This document shows, in pieces, positions 1-7,978 of a stretch of DNA of 30,772 bases; position 1 is the first letter of the stretch; each line of letters opens with the position of its first letter. The notes beneath the pieces are model-generated. The model ran no database searches. It was not told the DNA's origin and saw only the letters and a list, made by a program, of their open reading frames with translations. Origin of the DNA: a virus; IMG/VR virus record IMGVR_UViG_3300042400_001381, positions 1 to 30,772 of that record; one strand, 5' to 3'. The position numbers and the translations under genes are program-made.

Positions 1-1
1 C

Positions 2-724
2 AAGAGTGAATTAGAAGATTTACTCAGCTCATATTCAGGCAATCCAAACGCCGCTCACGAAGACATTGTTGATGATCAGCTACATGAAATTCAACAGGCA
101 CCGCCGATTGATTTTGCTGAGATGAATGCAAAGTTTGAATCTCAAGCTAAGTCAATAACCGACTCATTATTTAAATTCTATGTTGATCTTGGTGTAATTG
201 ATCGCCACGAGTATTTCAAACATAAGCAGGCACTCGATAATGCCAATATCTCAAATATCTTTTTTCAACTCAATACGATTAAGATGGCAATTGAAAAGAT
301 TGCCGAAGAGATCAATCAGGGTAACACTCACCCAAGACTGTTTGAGGTCTTTGGGCAATTACAGGATAAGTTATCAGCTGTTGTTAAAACTCAAGCCAAT
401 TATCTGCTCTTCTTAGAAGACACATATAAAAAGGCAAAACAGGAAGTTGAACTTAAAGAAGGCGGCACTCAAGGTAATGGTACTGCTCAACTTGGCAATG
501 GCCGTGCCCAATCCGGTGAATACTTTGTTACAGCCGGCACAAAAAATTTAGTCAAAGCAATAGACGTCGAACCGCTCGAAATAGAAGAGCATGAAGTTCG
601 ACACCTAACTCACCCAGCTAAAAAGATACAGGTGATGCAGGAAAGAGGCCTCGACAATTTAATCTCTGCTGAAAGCGAAGAGGACGAGACCTTGTCTACT
701 GATGACATCGACGATTTAATATGA
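2..724 (+). CDS. Terminase small subunit (gp16-like), 5' end outside the window
   Basis: The frame is open from base 2, well before the first ATG at 122, so the gene very likely starts upstream of the window and 240 residues are visible. The middle is strongly helical, with two long amphipathic stretches around the segment HPRLFEVFGQLQDKL, which resembles the helical core of T4 gp16-type small terminases. The C-terminus is acidic and low in complexity. It overlaps the large terminase by four bases (ATGA), the classical arrangement for this pair. In the family this subunit recognises DNA and regulates the packaging motor. The assignment rests mainly on gene order and helical character; no catalytic motif exists to check. 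Confidence 0.7.
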   Translation, partial: KSELEDLLSSYSGNPNAAHEDIVDDQLHEIQQAPPIDFAEMNAKFESQAKSITDSLFKFYVDLGVIDRHEYFKHKQALDNANISNIFFQLNTIKMAIEKIAEEINQGNTHPRLFEVFGQLQDKLSAVVKTQANYLLFLEDTYKKAKQEVELKEGGTQGNGTAQLGNGRAQSGEYFVTAGTKNLVKAIDVEPLEIEEHEVRHLTHPAKKIQVMQERGLDNLISAESEEDETLSTDDIDDLI

Positions 725-2673
725 GAGATTTCATAACTTCGTCTGGTGGTTCAACCAGAACCAAAGTCTCAAATTTGGACGATGGCGCTGGGTCAAATGC
801 AATTTGGACCTCAGAGAAGGTTAATAAACTATTGGAAGATTTTGAGAATGGACTAATTGACATTAAAACTGTCAAAAACTCGCCATTTAAAGATAACGAT
901 CCAGCTTGGAAAAAGGCTAACCTCGTTTTTGAGTACACGCCTGAAGAGATGGACGAAATTGCAAAGTGTAAGGCTGATCCAGTCTACTTTGCAAACAAAT
1001 ACTGTCAAGTCATGACCGAAAATGGCATTGACATTATTGAACTAAGAGACTATCAGGAAGAAATTATCGGTTCTTTCAAGGCCAATCGATTCAATATCCT
1101 AATGGCATCTCGTCAGATTGGTAAAACTGTAATGTCCGGAGTATTCATTGCCTGGTTCCTAACTTTCCATGCAGATAAAAACGTGTTGGCAGTTGCTAAC
1201 GTTGCATCAACAACAAAAGAGGTTGTCGATAAGATCAAATCAATTTTTGAAAACTTGCCGTTCTTCCTCAAGCCAGGCTGTGTATCAAATAACGTCTTGT
1301 CAATGAAGTTCGATAATGGCTGTCGTTTGATTGGTAGAACTACCACCAAAAATACAGGTATTGGTTTTACAATTCACCTGCTCTATATTGACGAGTTTGC
1401 TCACATCAATCCAGCATATTTAGATTTCTTTTATCGAGCGATCTATCCGACTATTTCATCGATGTCAAATTCAAAAGTCATCATAACCTCGACACCAAAC
1501 GGAATGAACCGTTTCTATGAAATTTACATGGATGCAGTTGAGGGCAAAAATGCTTATGTGCCATTGCGTGTGGACTGGTGGCAAGTACCAGGTAGAGATG
1601 ATGAATGGAAGAAGATGACAATTGCAAACTTGGGTTCAGAGGAAGACTTTAACCAGGAATATGGTCTACAATTCTTCTCTTCTGATAAGTTATTGCTATC
1701 ATCAAAGGATCTTAAAAAGATATTCAATCTAAGGACCCAATACGTTCAACCTGAATGGTGCCAGGATCCCTCAGTTAATGAGTTGTTTGATGAGTTTATG
1801 GCACATCCTAACTTTGCAAAGCTCACACCAGATGATATTAGAAATGATGGTAACTATTATATCTTTTCAGTTGATACGGCAGACGGCGTGGGTAAAGACT
1901 ATTCAGTAATAAATGTCTTTAAATTCACCACATTACCGATTAAAATGTTAATGGGCGTGAAGGACTTTGTGAAAGATGAAACAGACATATTTGGCCTCAT
2001 TCAAGTAGCGGCTCTTCGAACCAATACTAAGGACATTAATGAGTTCTGTAATTCACTTGAAAAATTAACGTATTCGGTGTTTAATCCAGATAAAGTTAGA
2101 CTCTTGATTGAGTTAAACCACAAAGGCGAATATGTATTAGATCGAATCACAAATACCGAGCAATATTGGCCTGGTCAGTTAATTCATTCTAAGCATACTG
2201 AAGCAATGAAAGGTTTTAAACCTGGACTAAAGCTAACTATAACTAACAAATCAAAGTATTGTGAGCGCTACAAATACATTTCTGGCACAAACCGAATTCT
2301 ACCGAACGAATTCCGAACAGTCCATGAACTGGGCTCATTCGGTAAATCGACTAACGGTACTTATCGCAGCCAGAGCGGTAATGACGACTTGGCAATAACT
2401 TGCGTAAACACCTCAGCCTTCTTTGAATCACCTAACTTTTGGGAAATTGCAAACGAAGAATTGGAGAGAGTAGATCCGGCTTTTTTGAAAGAAGTTCACG
2501 AAAAAATACTAGATCAAGCATATTTGACGTTGGATACAGGCTTTGATTTTGGCGAGCTGCGAGCACTAAACTCCACACCATCGGTTGGGCAGCCTAAAGT
2601 TAAAACTGCATTAGATCCAGATTCAGTTTCTGAGTATAAGAGAATGTTGGGATATTTTTACGGAAATTCATAA
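721..2673 (+). CDS. Terminase large subunit (T4 gp17-like packaging motor)
   Basis: This 650-aa protein is an ATPase-nuclease that pumps DNA into the prohead and cuts the concatemer. The ATPase domain shows a Walker A variant SRQIGKT at residues 130-136, Walker B LLYIDEF at 220-226 with Asp224 and Glu225, and a coupling motif TSTPNG just downstream. The RNase H-like nuclease domain shows its three acidic sites: FSVDTADG (Asp385), IELN (Glu464) and NDDLA (Asp555/Asp556). Length and motif order match T4 gp17 (about 610 aa). The start is the ATG inside the ATGA overlap with the small subunit. It has no visible SD. The family assignment is firm. Confidence 0.96.
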   Translation: MRDFITSSGGSTRTKVSNLDDGAGSNAIWTSEKVNKLLEDFENGLIDIKTVKNSPFKDNDPAWKKANLVFEYTPEEMDEIAKCKADPVYFANKYCQVMTENGIDIIELRDYQEEIIGSFKANRFNILMASRQIGKTVMSGVFIAWFLTFHADKNVLAVANVASTTKEVVDKIKSIFENLPFFLKPGCVSNNVLSMKFDNGCRLIGRTTTKNTGIGFTIHLLYIDEFAHINPAYLDFFYRAIYPTISSMSNSKVIITSTPNGMNRFYEIYMDAVEGKNAYVPLRVDWWQVPGRDDEWKKMTIANLGSEEDFNQEYGLQFFSSDKLLLSSKDLKKIFNLRTQYVQPEWCQDPSVNELFDEFMAHPNFAKLTPDDIRNDGNYYIFSVDTADGVGKDYSVINVFKFTTLPIKMLMGVKDFVKDETDIFGLIQVAALRTNTKDINEFCNSLEKLTYSVFNPDKVRLLIELNHKGEYVLDRITNTEQYWPGQLIHSKHTEAMKGFKPGLKLTITNKSKYCERYKYISGTNRILPNEFRTVHELGSFGKSTNGTYRSQSGNDDLAITCVNTSAFFESPNFWEIANEELERVDPAFLKEVHEKILDQAYLTLDTGFDFGELRALNSTPSVGQPKVKTALDPDSVSEYKRMLGYFYGNS

Positions 2674-2680
2674 ACCGCGA

Positions 2681-2959
2681 ATGAAGTTTGATTTAGTTGA
2701 CGATAAAATCAGAATTTTTAATACTCTAATACTTGGTATTGAAACTGCTATTGAGCAAAAATCCGCTAGACTTTTTATAAAAGACATAGTCGTTCTTGGC
2801 GATAAATTAGATGTCGTCGTAGAACGGGCCGATTGGCCATTCACCTTGAAAAAGGCTCAGGACTTTTTTGAGAGCCTTGAAAATTATGAGAAGTGCGCAA
2901 AGTGCAAAACTCTCTCAGATTACCTAAAAAATAACGACTTAAATATCGATGCCGACTAG
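2681..2959 (+). CDS. Hypothetical 92-aa protein
   Basis: A small acidic protein without a family I recognise. It starts seven bases after the terminase stop and overlaps the following PhoH gene by 11 bases, so it is part of the same transcription unit. The N-terminal half looks like alternating strand and helix (IRIFNTLILGIETAIEQ), and a CAKC pair sits near residues 74-77; a single CxxC is not enough to argue for zinc binding. Codon use matches its neighbours. It may be a packaging or DNA-metabolism accessory factor, judged only by position. Confidence 0.75.
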   Translation: MKFDLVDDKIRIFNTLILGIETAIEQKSARLFIKDIVVLGDKLDVVVERADWPFTLKKAQDFFESLENYEKCAKCKTLSDYLKNNDLNIDAD

Positions 2960-3677
2960 ACCAAAGAAACAACCGCCAAGACGTAATTCAAAAACGCTCG
3001 AACTATCACAATCTGACCTGAGACAGGTCGTTCTAAATGAAAGCCAAAAGCAATATTTTGATACAATTCTAAATAGTGAAATTGCCTTTTGTTTTGGCCC
3101 AGCTGGCACCAGTAAAACATTCACCGCGTGTTATGCGGCTCTACGACTGTATTTGAGCGGATCAATCTCAAAAATTATCCTGTCCAAGCCTATCCAAGAA
3201 TCTGGCGAAAAGCTCGGTTTTTTACCTGGAGAAATTAAGGATAAAATTGATCCATTTATGGAAAGTTATCGCTCGAATATGGTAAAATTATTACATGACG
3301 AAAACGTCGTTGACTGGTTAGAAGGAACCGGTATCATAGAATTTAGACCATTAGCGTACATGAGAGGTGCAACTTTTGATAATGCCTTTATGATTTTAGA
3401 CGAGGCTCAGAATGCTGATTTTAAGCAACTGATGCTCTTTTTGACTAGACTGGGTAAGGACTCTAAAGTTCTCATTTGTGGCGATGTCAGCCAATATGAT
3501 ATTTCAAAAAATAAGGTAGCTTTACCTGATTTTATCAAACTTGTTTCCGGAGTAAAAGGCGTTGGAGTTCACCAATTTAAGGATTCCGATATTGTTCGAA
3601 ATAAAATTTTAGTTGAAATCACCGAAAGATATGAACAATGGAAAAATGAGAATCCAAATCATACATTTCTTAGGTAA
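2949..3677 (+). CDS. phoH: PhoH-like P-loop ATPase
   Basis: 242 aa, matching the single-domain PhoH-like proteins common in T4-like and marine phages. Walker A is GPAGTSKT at residues 50-57, where the family usually has GPAGTGKT; the lysine and threonine are kept. Walker B is MILDEAQNA at 148-156, a hallmark of the family. Between them are the typical segments ILSKP and GFLPGE. PhoH-like proteins are RNA/DNA-linked ATPases of uncertain role; in phages they are often associated with phosphate stress or RNA handling, but that is not established. It overlaps the preceding small gene by 11 bases. Confidence 0.92.
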   Translation: MPTRPKKQPPRRNSKTLELSQSDLRQVVLNESQKQYFDTILNSEIAFCFGPAGTSKTFTACYAALRLYLSGSISKIILSKPIQESGEKLGFLPGEIKDKIDPFMESYRSNMVKLLHDENVVDWLEGTGIIEFRPLAYMRGATFDNAFMILDEAQNADFKQLMLFLTRLGKDSKVLICGDVSQYDISKNKVALPDFIKLVSGVKGVGVHQFKDSDIVRNKILVEITERYEQWKNENPNHTFLR

Positions 3678-3686
3678 ATTAACTAA

Positions 3687-4313
3687 ATGAGCACTTACGA
3701 CCAATTAAACCGCCAATTAAATGATGAGATGCAGTCGCTTGCTGAGAAAATCAAAAGCGGCGATTACTCCGAGAGAGATAGAAATAGACTAGCGTCAATC
3801 ATGTACCCGAAGTTAAAGTACTTTATTTGGAAGTTCTTTAACGATACTGAACCTACTGAAGAGGTTCTGCACAACACACTGTACAAAATATTCAAGAGCA
3901 TTGAATCATACAGTGATAAATTTAGATTTACTACGTGGATCTATACGATTGCCAAGAACGAGTCCCTGTTGCATCAGCACAAAATGAGAACTCAATTTGC
4001 AGTCAGATTGGATGACGTTGAAAATAAAGTAGATCGACCTGACGACTCAGGCTTTGTCCTAGAAAAGGAAACTTACATTGAATCTCTCTATGTTGAGACT
4101 CTACGTATGATGACCACTCTACCTGACTGTATTGAAAAGTCAATCCTAATTGACAAAGAACTCAATCACATGAAAGGTAATGATCTGGCTGAAAAATACG
4201 ATATGAATCTGAACACTGTCAAGACTAAAATTCGTAAGGCCAGAAAAATGCTTAGAGATCAAGTCCTAGAAAAGAATCCAGAATTCAAGGACAGACTAAA
4301 AGAATTTCTATAA
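3687..4313 (+). CDS. Sigma-70 family factor, ECF-like; candidate late sigma (gp55 role)
   Basis: 208 aa with two sigma domains. Region 2 spans about residues 32-100 and contains EEVLHNTLYKIFKSI followed by FRFTTWIYTIAKNE, the usual ECF signature around the -10 recognition helix. Region 4 spans about 134-190, with a helix-turn-helix NDLAEKYDMNLNTVKTKIRK at 165-184. There is no region 1 or 3. In T4 the late sigma gp55 recognises only a TATAAATA -10 box; several such boxes occur in this window before virion-type genes, so this protein is the natural candidate reader. That link is inference. A host-derived ECF factor used for another gene set is the alternative. Confidence 0.88.
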   Translation: MSTYDQLNRQLNDEMQSLAEKIKSGDYSERDRNRLASIMYPKLKYFIWKFFNDTEPTEEVLHNTLYKIFKSIESYSDKFRFTTWIYTIAKNESLLHQHKMRTQFAVRLDDVENKVDRPDDSGFVLEKETYIESLYVETLRMMTTLPDCIEKSILIDKELNHMKGNDLAEKYDMNLNTVKTKIRKARKMLRDQVLEKNPEFKDRLKEFL

Positions 4314-4315
4314 TA

Positions 4316-4822
4316 ATGCTAAATTCGATATTAGATTTCTTAAATCCAGTTTCATTTTGGAAAAATGTAAGTCAATGCTATAAAGACGTAATAAACTATC
4401 GTTTCTATCGCAAGACTATTACTAAATTAACAGCAGATGGCTCCCTTAAAGAAAAGGGCATGCGAGCCGATACTCTCAAACGAGTATATTTTGTCATAAA
4501 TCTATTGCCAGAAACTCTACTCGCAGGGTCAGACGTTGAGCTGTTAGAACGAAGCCGAGTTACTGAAGCGATTGCTGAACGAAATCAAGTCTTTATGAAA
4601 GACGGCCTTCTTGAGATAATTGAAGCTGATTATCGTCGAATCAAAACTGCTGAATATTATGCGTATTTAGTGTGGATCAAGTACCGCTGGGAGTCAAAAA
4701 TTTCAACCTGGCTCAAGACCATTTTGTGGATTTCATTGCTGGTAACAATCGCGGTGAACTATCAAATTGGAGTAACTGCTGCCAAGTCTATCTGGATGTG
4801 GTACCAGCAGATAAATAACTAA
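4316..4822 (+). CDS. Hypothetical 168-aa protein with C-terminal membrane segment
   Basis: I do not recognise a family. The first 125 residues are mixed helical and charged. One strong hydrophobic segment lies near residues 134-152 (TILWISLLVTIAV), followed by a short aromatic tail ending WMWYQQINN, so it is probably a tail-anchored inner-membrane protein. It starts three bases after the sigma-factor stop, consistent with the same operon. A late-type promoter for the next gene lies inside its last codons. Confidence 0.75.
   Translation: MLNSILDFLNPVSFWKNVSQCYKDVINYRFYRKTITKLTADGSLKEKGMRADTLKRVYFVINLLPETLLAGSDVELLERSRVTEAIAERNQVFMKDGLLEIIEADYRRIKTAEYYAYLVWIKYRWESKISTWLKTILWISLLVTIAVNYQIGVTAAKSIWMWYQQINN
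4810..4818 (+). promoter_or_regulatory. Late-type promoter (GATAAATAA)
   Basis: GATAAATAA matches the T4-like late -10 box in seven of eight positions (GATAAATA against TATAAATA). By T4 spacing, transcription would start near 4823, giving a leader of about 13 bases before the ATG at 4836. It overlaps the end of the preceding gene. Confidence 0.55.
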
Positions 4823-4835
4823 AAATTTTTAAGTG

Positions 4836-5117
4836 ATGCAATTCATTGAAAAATATTTTAAGCAGATTGTACTAGGTTTTCTTTTTATCCTGTTTGTTCA
4901 ACAGTGCAGTGTATCTAGAAAAGCGGACAATGCTTATAAGCAAGCCAAATTATCAACTGCAACAGTTGATTCGTTAGTTAAAACTGGCCCAGTAACTGCT
5001 GAGCAAGTTAAACACATCAGTCAGCAGACAATGTTTGAGTTTTTGATTTACGAAGAGGACGTCGATAAGGGTAAAACAAGTCTATCTGATATCAAAAATA
5101 AGATAGAGACTAAATGA
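4836..5117 (+). CDS. Small membrane-anchored protein (93 aa)
   Basis: The start is taken as ATG 4836; a GTG one codon earlier is possible. Residues 10-22 form a hydrophobic anchor (IVLGFLFILF), followed directly by VQQCS and then a soluble charged region. Cys24 sits where a lipoprotein cysteine could lie, but the preceding residues do not fit a classical lipobox. The protein at 9365 has the same layout with KQCS after its anchor. It has its own late-type promoter and overlaps the next gene by four bases. The role is unknown; an envelope or lysis accessory is possible. Confidence 0.75.
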   Translation: MQFIEKYFKQIVLGFLFILFVQQCSVSRKADNAYKQAKLSTATVDSLVKTGPVTAEQVKHISQQTMFEFLIYEEDVDKGKTSLSDIKNKIETK

Positions 5118-5659
5118 CCCTTGACCGCAACAAAGCGGTGAACGTCTTTATTATCGGAACCTTTGTTACTCTCTATTTTCTAGTTTCGATTATCTCGACG
5201 ATTCACGTAATAGATTTCTTTAAGATGTCCAACCCGACCTGGTTGGCCGTTAGCTTGGCAATTGCCTTTGAAATAGGAGCAGCAGCCTCTTTAGCATCAA
5301 TCATTGCGCTAGAGAAAATGAATAAGACTATTGTTTGGTTGCTATTCATTATCTTAACAGCAATGCAGGCAATGGGTAATACCTATTATGCTTATACTCA
5401 CCTTGAAAATTTCCAAGGTTGGATTGAGCTGTTTGGCCTAAACGAAGAGGAGCTAATCTATCAAAAACGAATGTTGTCGATCGTGTCTGGTGCAATCCTA
5501 CCAATCGTAGCGCTAGGCTTCATCAAATCGTTAGTTGATTACATAAAGCCTGAACCAAAAGTTTTGGAAGAGCCCATTATAGATAATAAAAAGGAGCCTG
5601 TCCAAACCACAAAGAAGGTAAATCCGGATGAGATTTTATCTAGGGGCGGCCGGGTTTAA
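5114..5659 (+). CDS. Polytopic membrane protein, four predicted TM segments
   Basis: 181 aa. Hydrophobic segments lie near residues 10-30, 42-65, 72-92 and 121-140, followed by a soluble C-terminal tail rich in Pro, Glu and Lys (about 145-181). The second segment is small-residue rich (AFEIGAAASLASIIA). It begins in an ATGA overlap with the preceding anchored protein, so the two are translationally coupled and may act together at the inner membrane. I cannot name a family. A holin is possible from the membrane topology, but holins are usually smaller and this is not a confident call. Confidence 0.8.
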   Translation: MTLDRNKAVNVFIIGTFVTLYFLVSIISTIHVIDFFKMSNPTWLAVSLAIAFEIGAAASLASIIALEKMNKTIVWLLFIILTAMQAMGNTYYAYTHLENFQGWIELFGLNEEELIYQKRMLSIVSGAILPIVALGFIKSLVDYIKPEPKVLEEPIIDNKKEPVQTTKKVNPDEILSRGGRV

Positions 5660-5676
5660 AAAAGTAGCCGGCAAGA

Positions 5677-6258
5677 ATGTACATTAAATACGTAGATGAT
5701 CCAGTTAAAAGACGCGTAAACTCCGCATTTGGCAGTTTGTGTGACGGAGACCCTATTAAGAATACTCTAAAATTGGTTGATGGCTGTTTCTCGATATTCG
5801 AAAGAGAAAAATTGCTTGCCTCTTTTTGCGAATTCAAACACCTAAGTTTTCCAGTTGATGGCTTTTCGCTAATTGATCTATCAGTTTGTGCAAATTCAAC
5901 TGAAACTCTGTTTGATAATAATCTACAATCAATTGCGGCAGTTAATGGAGAATATCCACTAGACGCCGATGAAACCTACGTTAGAGGAATCTTATTAGCA
6001 ATAATCTATCCAGCAAGCAATGCGATTGAAGCTACTACTTATTCTTCAAATTTAACGATATTCGATAGACCTGCAACTGGTTCGTTTGTTCTACCAGTTG
6101 GCGAAATGTTCTCTCATTTTGCAAATGCCGATGCTGATGATGCTCGTCAATTGCTAAATAAAGTTACGATAACTAATCCGAATGCAGATTACAGCATTCG
6201 AGTTAAAGGTTTATTAATCTCGTCGAAAACAAATCCAGATCCAAATAGTTTTTGCTAA
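5677..6258 (+). CDS. Hypothetical protein, possible virion component (193 aa)
   Basis: A soluble protein of 193 aa without a recognised family. The C-terminal half looks beta-rich (VRGILLAIIYPAS, NLTIFDRP, GSFVLPVGEMFS, YSIRVKGLLISS), as in many virion proteins. Its stop codon shares one base with the next start (TAATG), and the gp26-like baseplate gene follows after that, so a role in tail or baseplate is suggested by position only. Confidence 0.7.
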   Translation: MYIKYVDDPVKRRVNSAFGSLCDGDPIKNTLKLVDGCFSIFEREKLLASFCEFKHLSFPVDGFSLIDLSVCANSTETLFDNNLQSIAAVNGEYPLDADETYVRGILLAIIYPASNAIEATTYSSNLTIFDRPATGSFVLPVGEMFSHFANADADDARQLLNKVTITNPNADYSIRVKGLLISSKTNPDPNSFC

Positions 6259-6716
6259 TGGGACCAGTTTTAACATATAGTCAGCGTCAAAATGCAATGT
6301 CAGGCTTACCGTTTTATGGTAAGGGCGATTTTAATTTCGTTGCGTCAAGGGGTAATTTTACGCCAGGTATTGCAATTAAGATTTTACCACTAGCTGATTT
6401 ATCTAAACCCAATACTGACGTTGAACCTTCTGATTTCGAAAAAGAAGTAAAGGCGTTAACTAGTCAATTTAAAGCAGGCGGCCGAATTAAGGGAGTTAAA
6501 GTTAATTCTGTCCATACCGATAAAAATCCAAAAGCAATTGTCGGTAAATTTGATTCATTTAAGGTTGATAAAAATACTAAAACAATTAGAGCATTTATCA
6601 CCGATCCAAACACTCTAGAAAAGCACGAAGTTTATCCAGAGACACTAATTAGGCTAAACGAGTCAGTCCAGCACAATACCGCTAAAGCAAAAACTTTCTT
6701 GGAATTTTTAATATAA
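6258..6716 (+). CDS. Hypothetical protein with SH3-like C-terminal pattern (152 aa)
   Basis: The start is set at ATG 6258, which overlaps the previous stop by one base; an upstream in-frame TTG is less likely. The N-terminus (LTYSQRQNAMSGLPFYGKG) resembles the start of small phage structural proteins. The second half has a strand-turn pattern around GGRIKGVKV, IVGKFDSFKV, KTIRAFI and HEVYPETLIRL that looks like a small SH3/KOW-type barrel; this is read by eye only. It lies directly before the gp26-like gene, so it is probably a tail or baseplate protein. Confidence 0.7.
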   Translation: MGPVLTYSQRQNAMSGLPFYGKGDFNFVASRGNFTPGIAIKILPLADLSKPNTDVEPSDFEKEVKALTSQFKAGGRIKGVKVNSVHTDKNPKAIVGKFDSFKVDKNTKTIRAFITDPNTLEKHEVYPETLIRLNESVQHNTAKAKTFLEFLI

Positions 6717-6737
6717 AATTCTAAAAAAGTCAACAAT

Positions 6738-7742
6738 ATGAGCGAAAATACTGGTTATATTCCAGAAGATGCTCAATCCTTCCTCGAACAAACTGATAGA
6801 GCGTACGGTAAGAATACTGTGGAGTCTGAAAAGCCCGCTAATTCTTTAGGTACTGCAGCTATTGCCGAGCAACCGATTGCATCAACTATTTCTGGAGCAA
6901 ATGATTCATTTTGGAAGAATATTCCAATTCAAAACCTGCCTTCTGGCGGAATTTTTTATCCAGACGACACAGAAATTACAGTTAGAGCAGCATCAGTTGG
7001 CGAAATTAGGCACTGGTCTACAATTGACGAAAGCGATGCGCTAAACATTGACGATATGCTCAATTTTATTCTTGAAAAATGTTTAAGAATAAAAACAAAG
7101 GATAATGCTGCCTGGTTATCATGGAGAGATATTTGTGATGTTGACCGCATGTATCTGATCTTTGCGATCCACGAGCAAACTTTTCCAAATAAAGAAAATA
7201 TCTTGTGGACTCGTTTTGAGTGCAATGAGACGTGTTCAACTGACAGTAAATTCTCAACTGAGGTTAGAACTACGAGCTCGCTATTACAAAATTACGAGCT
7301 TGATGGAGAGTTAAGGCCATATTTTAGAGCTGACTATAAGTGCTTTGAAGTCGTGTCTGAAAAGTTGAATGAAACCTTTTACTTATATGCACCGACTCTT
7401 GGTGTAATTGAAAGAATTAAGGCAAAGATTACAGCCGACCGCAAAAAGGGTAAAACTGTTGATAAAGCATTTATTAAAGCCTTGCCATACCTCATCCAAG
7501 ATTGGAGCTCATTTGACGATGCCGAATACACTAAGCTCAAATCAGATTCACTGTCTTGGCACATCAATAAATTTTCATTCATTGATCGATTTGCAAATCT
7601 CTTCCAAGAAGGCAAATCGCTAAGCGTTACGATGGCTTGCCCAAAGTGCGGTTCCAAAATGACGTCTCCACTTTTTTTGGGATCAAGCTTCACTATTAAA
7701 AGTCTTTTCCTTATTTCAGGTAGACTTGATGAACTTGTTTGA
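6738..7742 (+). CDS. T4 gp26-like baseplate protein
   Basis: 334 aa. After a hydrophilic N-terminal tail of about 60 residues comes NLPSGGIFYPDDTEITVRAA, the start pattern of the T4 baseplate (gp26-type) family: a Pro-Ser-Gly-Gly-x-Phe-Tyr-Pro turn, then a strand with an Arg. The following helical region (MLNFILEKCLRI, DRMYLIFAIHEQTF) also fits. It carries cysteine pairs, RFECNETC and CPKCGSKM, that could bind one zinc ion, as seen in some members. In T4, gp26 belongs to the central baseplate hub assembly pathway. The nearby peptidoglycan-binding protein supports a baseplate context. The family call is from memory of the pattern. Confidence 0.65.
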   Translation: MSENTGYIPEDAQSFLEQTDRAYGKNTVESEKPANSLGTAAIAEQPIASTISGANDSFWKNIPIQNLPSGGIFYPDDTEITVRAASVGEIRHWSTIDESDALNIDDMLNFILEKCLRIKTKDNAAWLSWRDICDVDRMYLIFAIHEQTFPNKENILWTRFECNETCSTDSKFSTEVRTTSSLLQNYELDGELRPYFRADYKCFEVVSEKLNETFYLYAPTLGVIERIKAKITADRKKGKTVDKAFIKALPYLIQDWSSFDDAEYTKLKSDSLSWHINKFSFIDRFANLFQEGKSLSVTMACPKCGSKMTSPLFLGSSFTIKSLFLISGRLDELV

Positions 7743-7941
7743 GGCAAACAGGGTATTATCAGTGAAGCTTAATCAACCGCTTGAAAGCCTCTATCGATTA
7801 CCGTTTTACGAATATTCAATCTACAAAAAGATCATTGTTAAGGAGATTGAATCAGCTGGCGATGGCTCGACTAGTACAATTTCACAAGAGTCCTTTGAAA
7901 TAGAAAGGGCTCGCCCGAAATTTCCGGCAGCAGATTCATAA
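7729..7941 (+). CDS. Small protein after the baseplate gene, possible assembly chaperone (70 aa)
   Basis: The start is ATG 7729, overlapping the gp26-like gene by 14 bases; a TTG one codon upstream is the alternative. The sequence NQPLESLYRLPFYEYSIYKK resembles the short helical segments of small tail or baseplate assembly chaperones, which often read PL-x-x-LY-x-LP-[FW]-YE. The C-terminal third is probably disordered. The position directly behind gp26 is where a gp51-like or chaperone gene could sit. Function is unproven. Confidence 0.65.
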   Translation: MNLFEANRVLSVKLNQPLESLYRLPFYEYSIYKKIIVKEIESAGDGSTSTISQESFEIERARPKFPAADS

Positions 7942-7945
7942 TTCG

Positions 7946-7954
7946 GATAAATAA
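7946..7954 (+). promoter_or_regulatory. Late-type promoter (GATAAATAA)
   Basis: GATAAATAA lies in the short gap before the peptidoglycan-binding protein gene. By T4 spacing, transcription starts near 7959, giving a leader of about 20 bases without a Shine-Dalgarno sequence. Confidence 0.65.
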
Positions 7955-7978
7955 TCTTAGTAAATAATTCATTCTTAA

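Noticed and set aside
5114-5659. Calling the four-TM protein a holin
   Set aside because: Topology alone is not enough, it is larger than most holins, and no endolysin gene lies next to it.
7379-7747. Open minus-strand frame of 122 codons antisense to the gp26-like gene
   Set aside because: Fully antisense to a gene with family motifs; residues look like a shadow frame (Ser/Leu rich) and no start context is seen.
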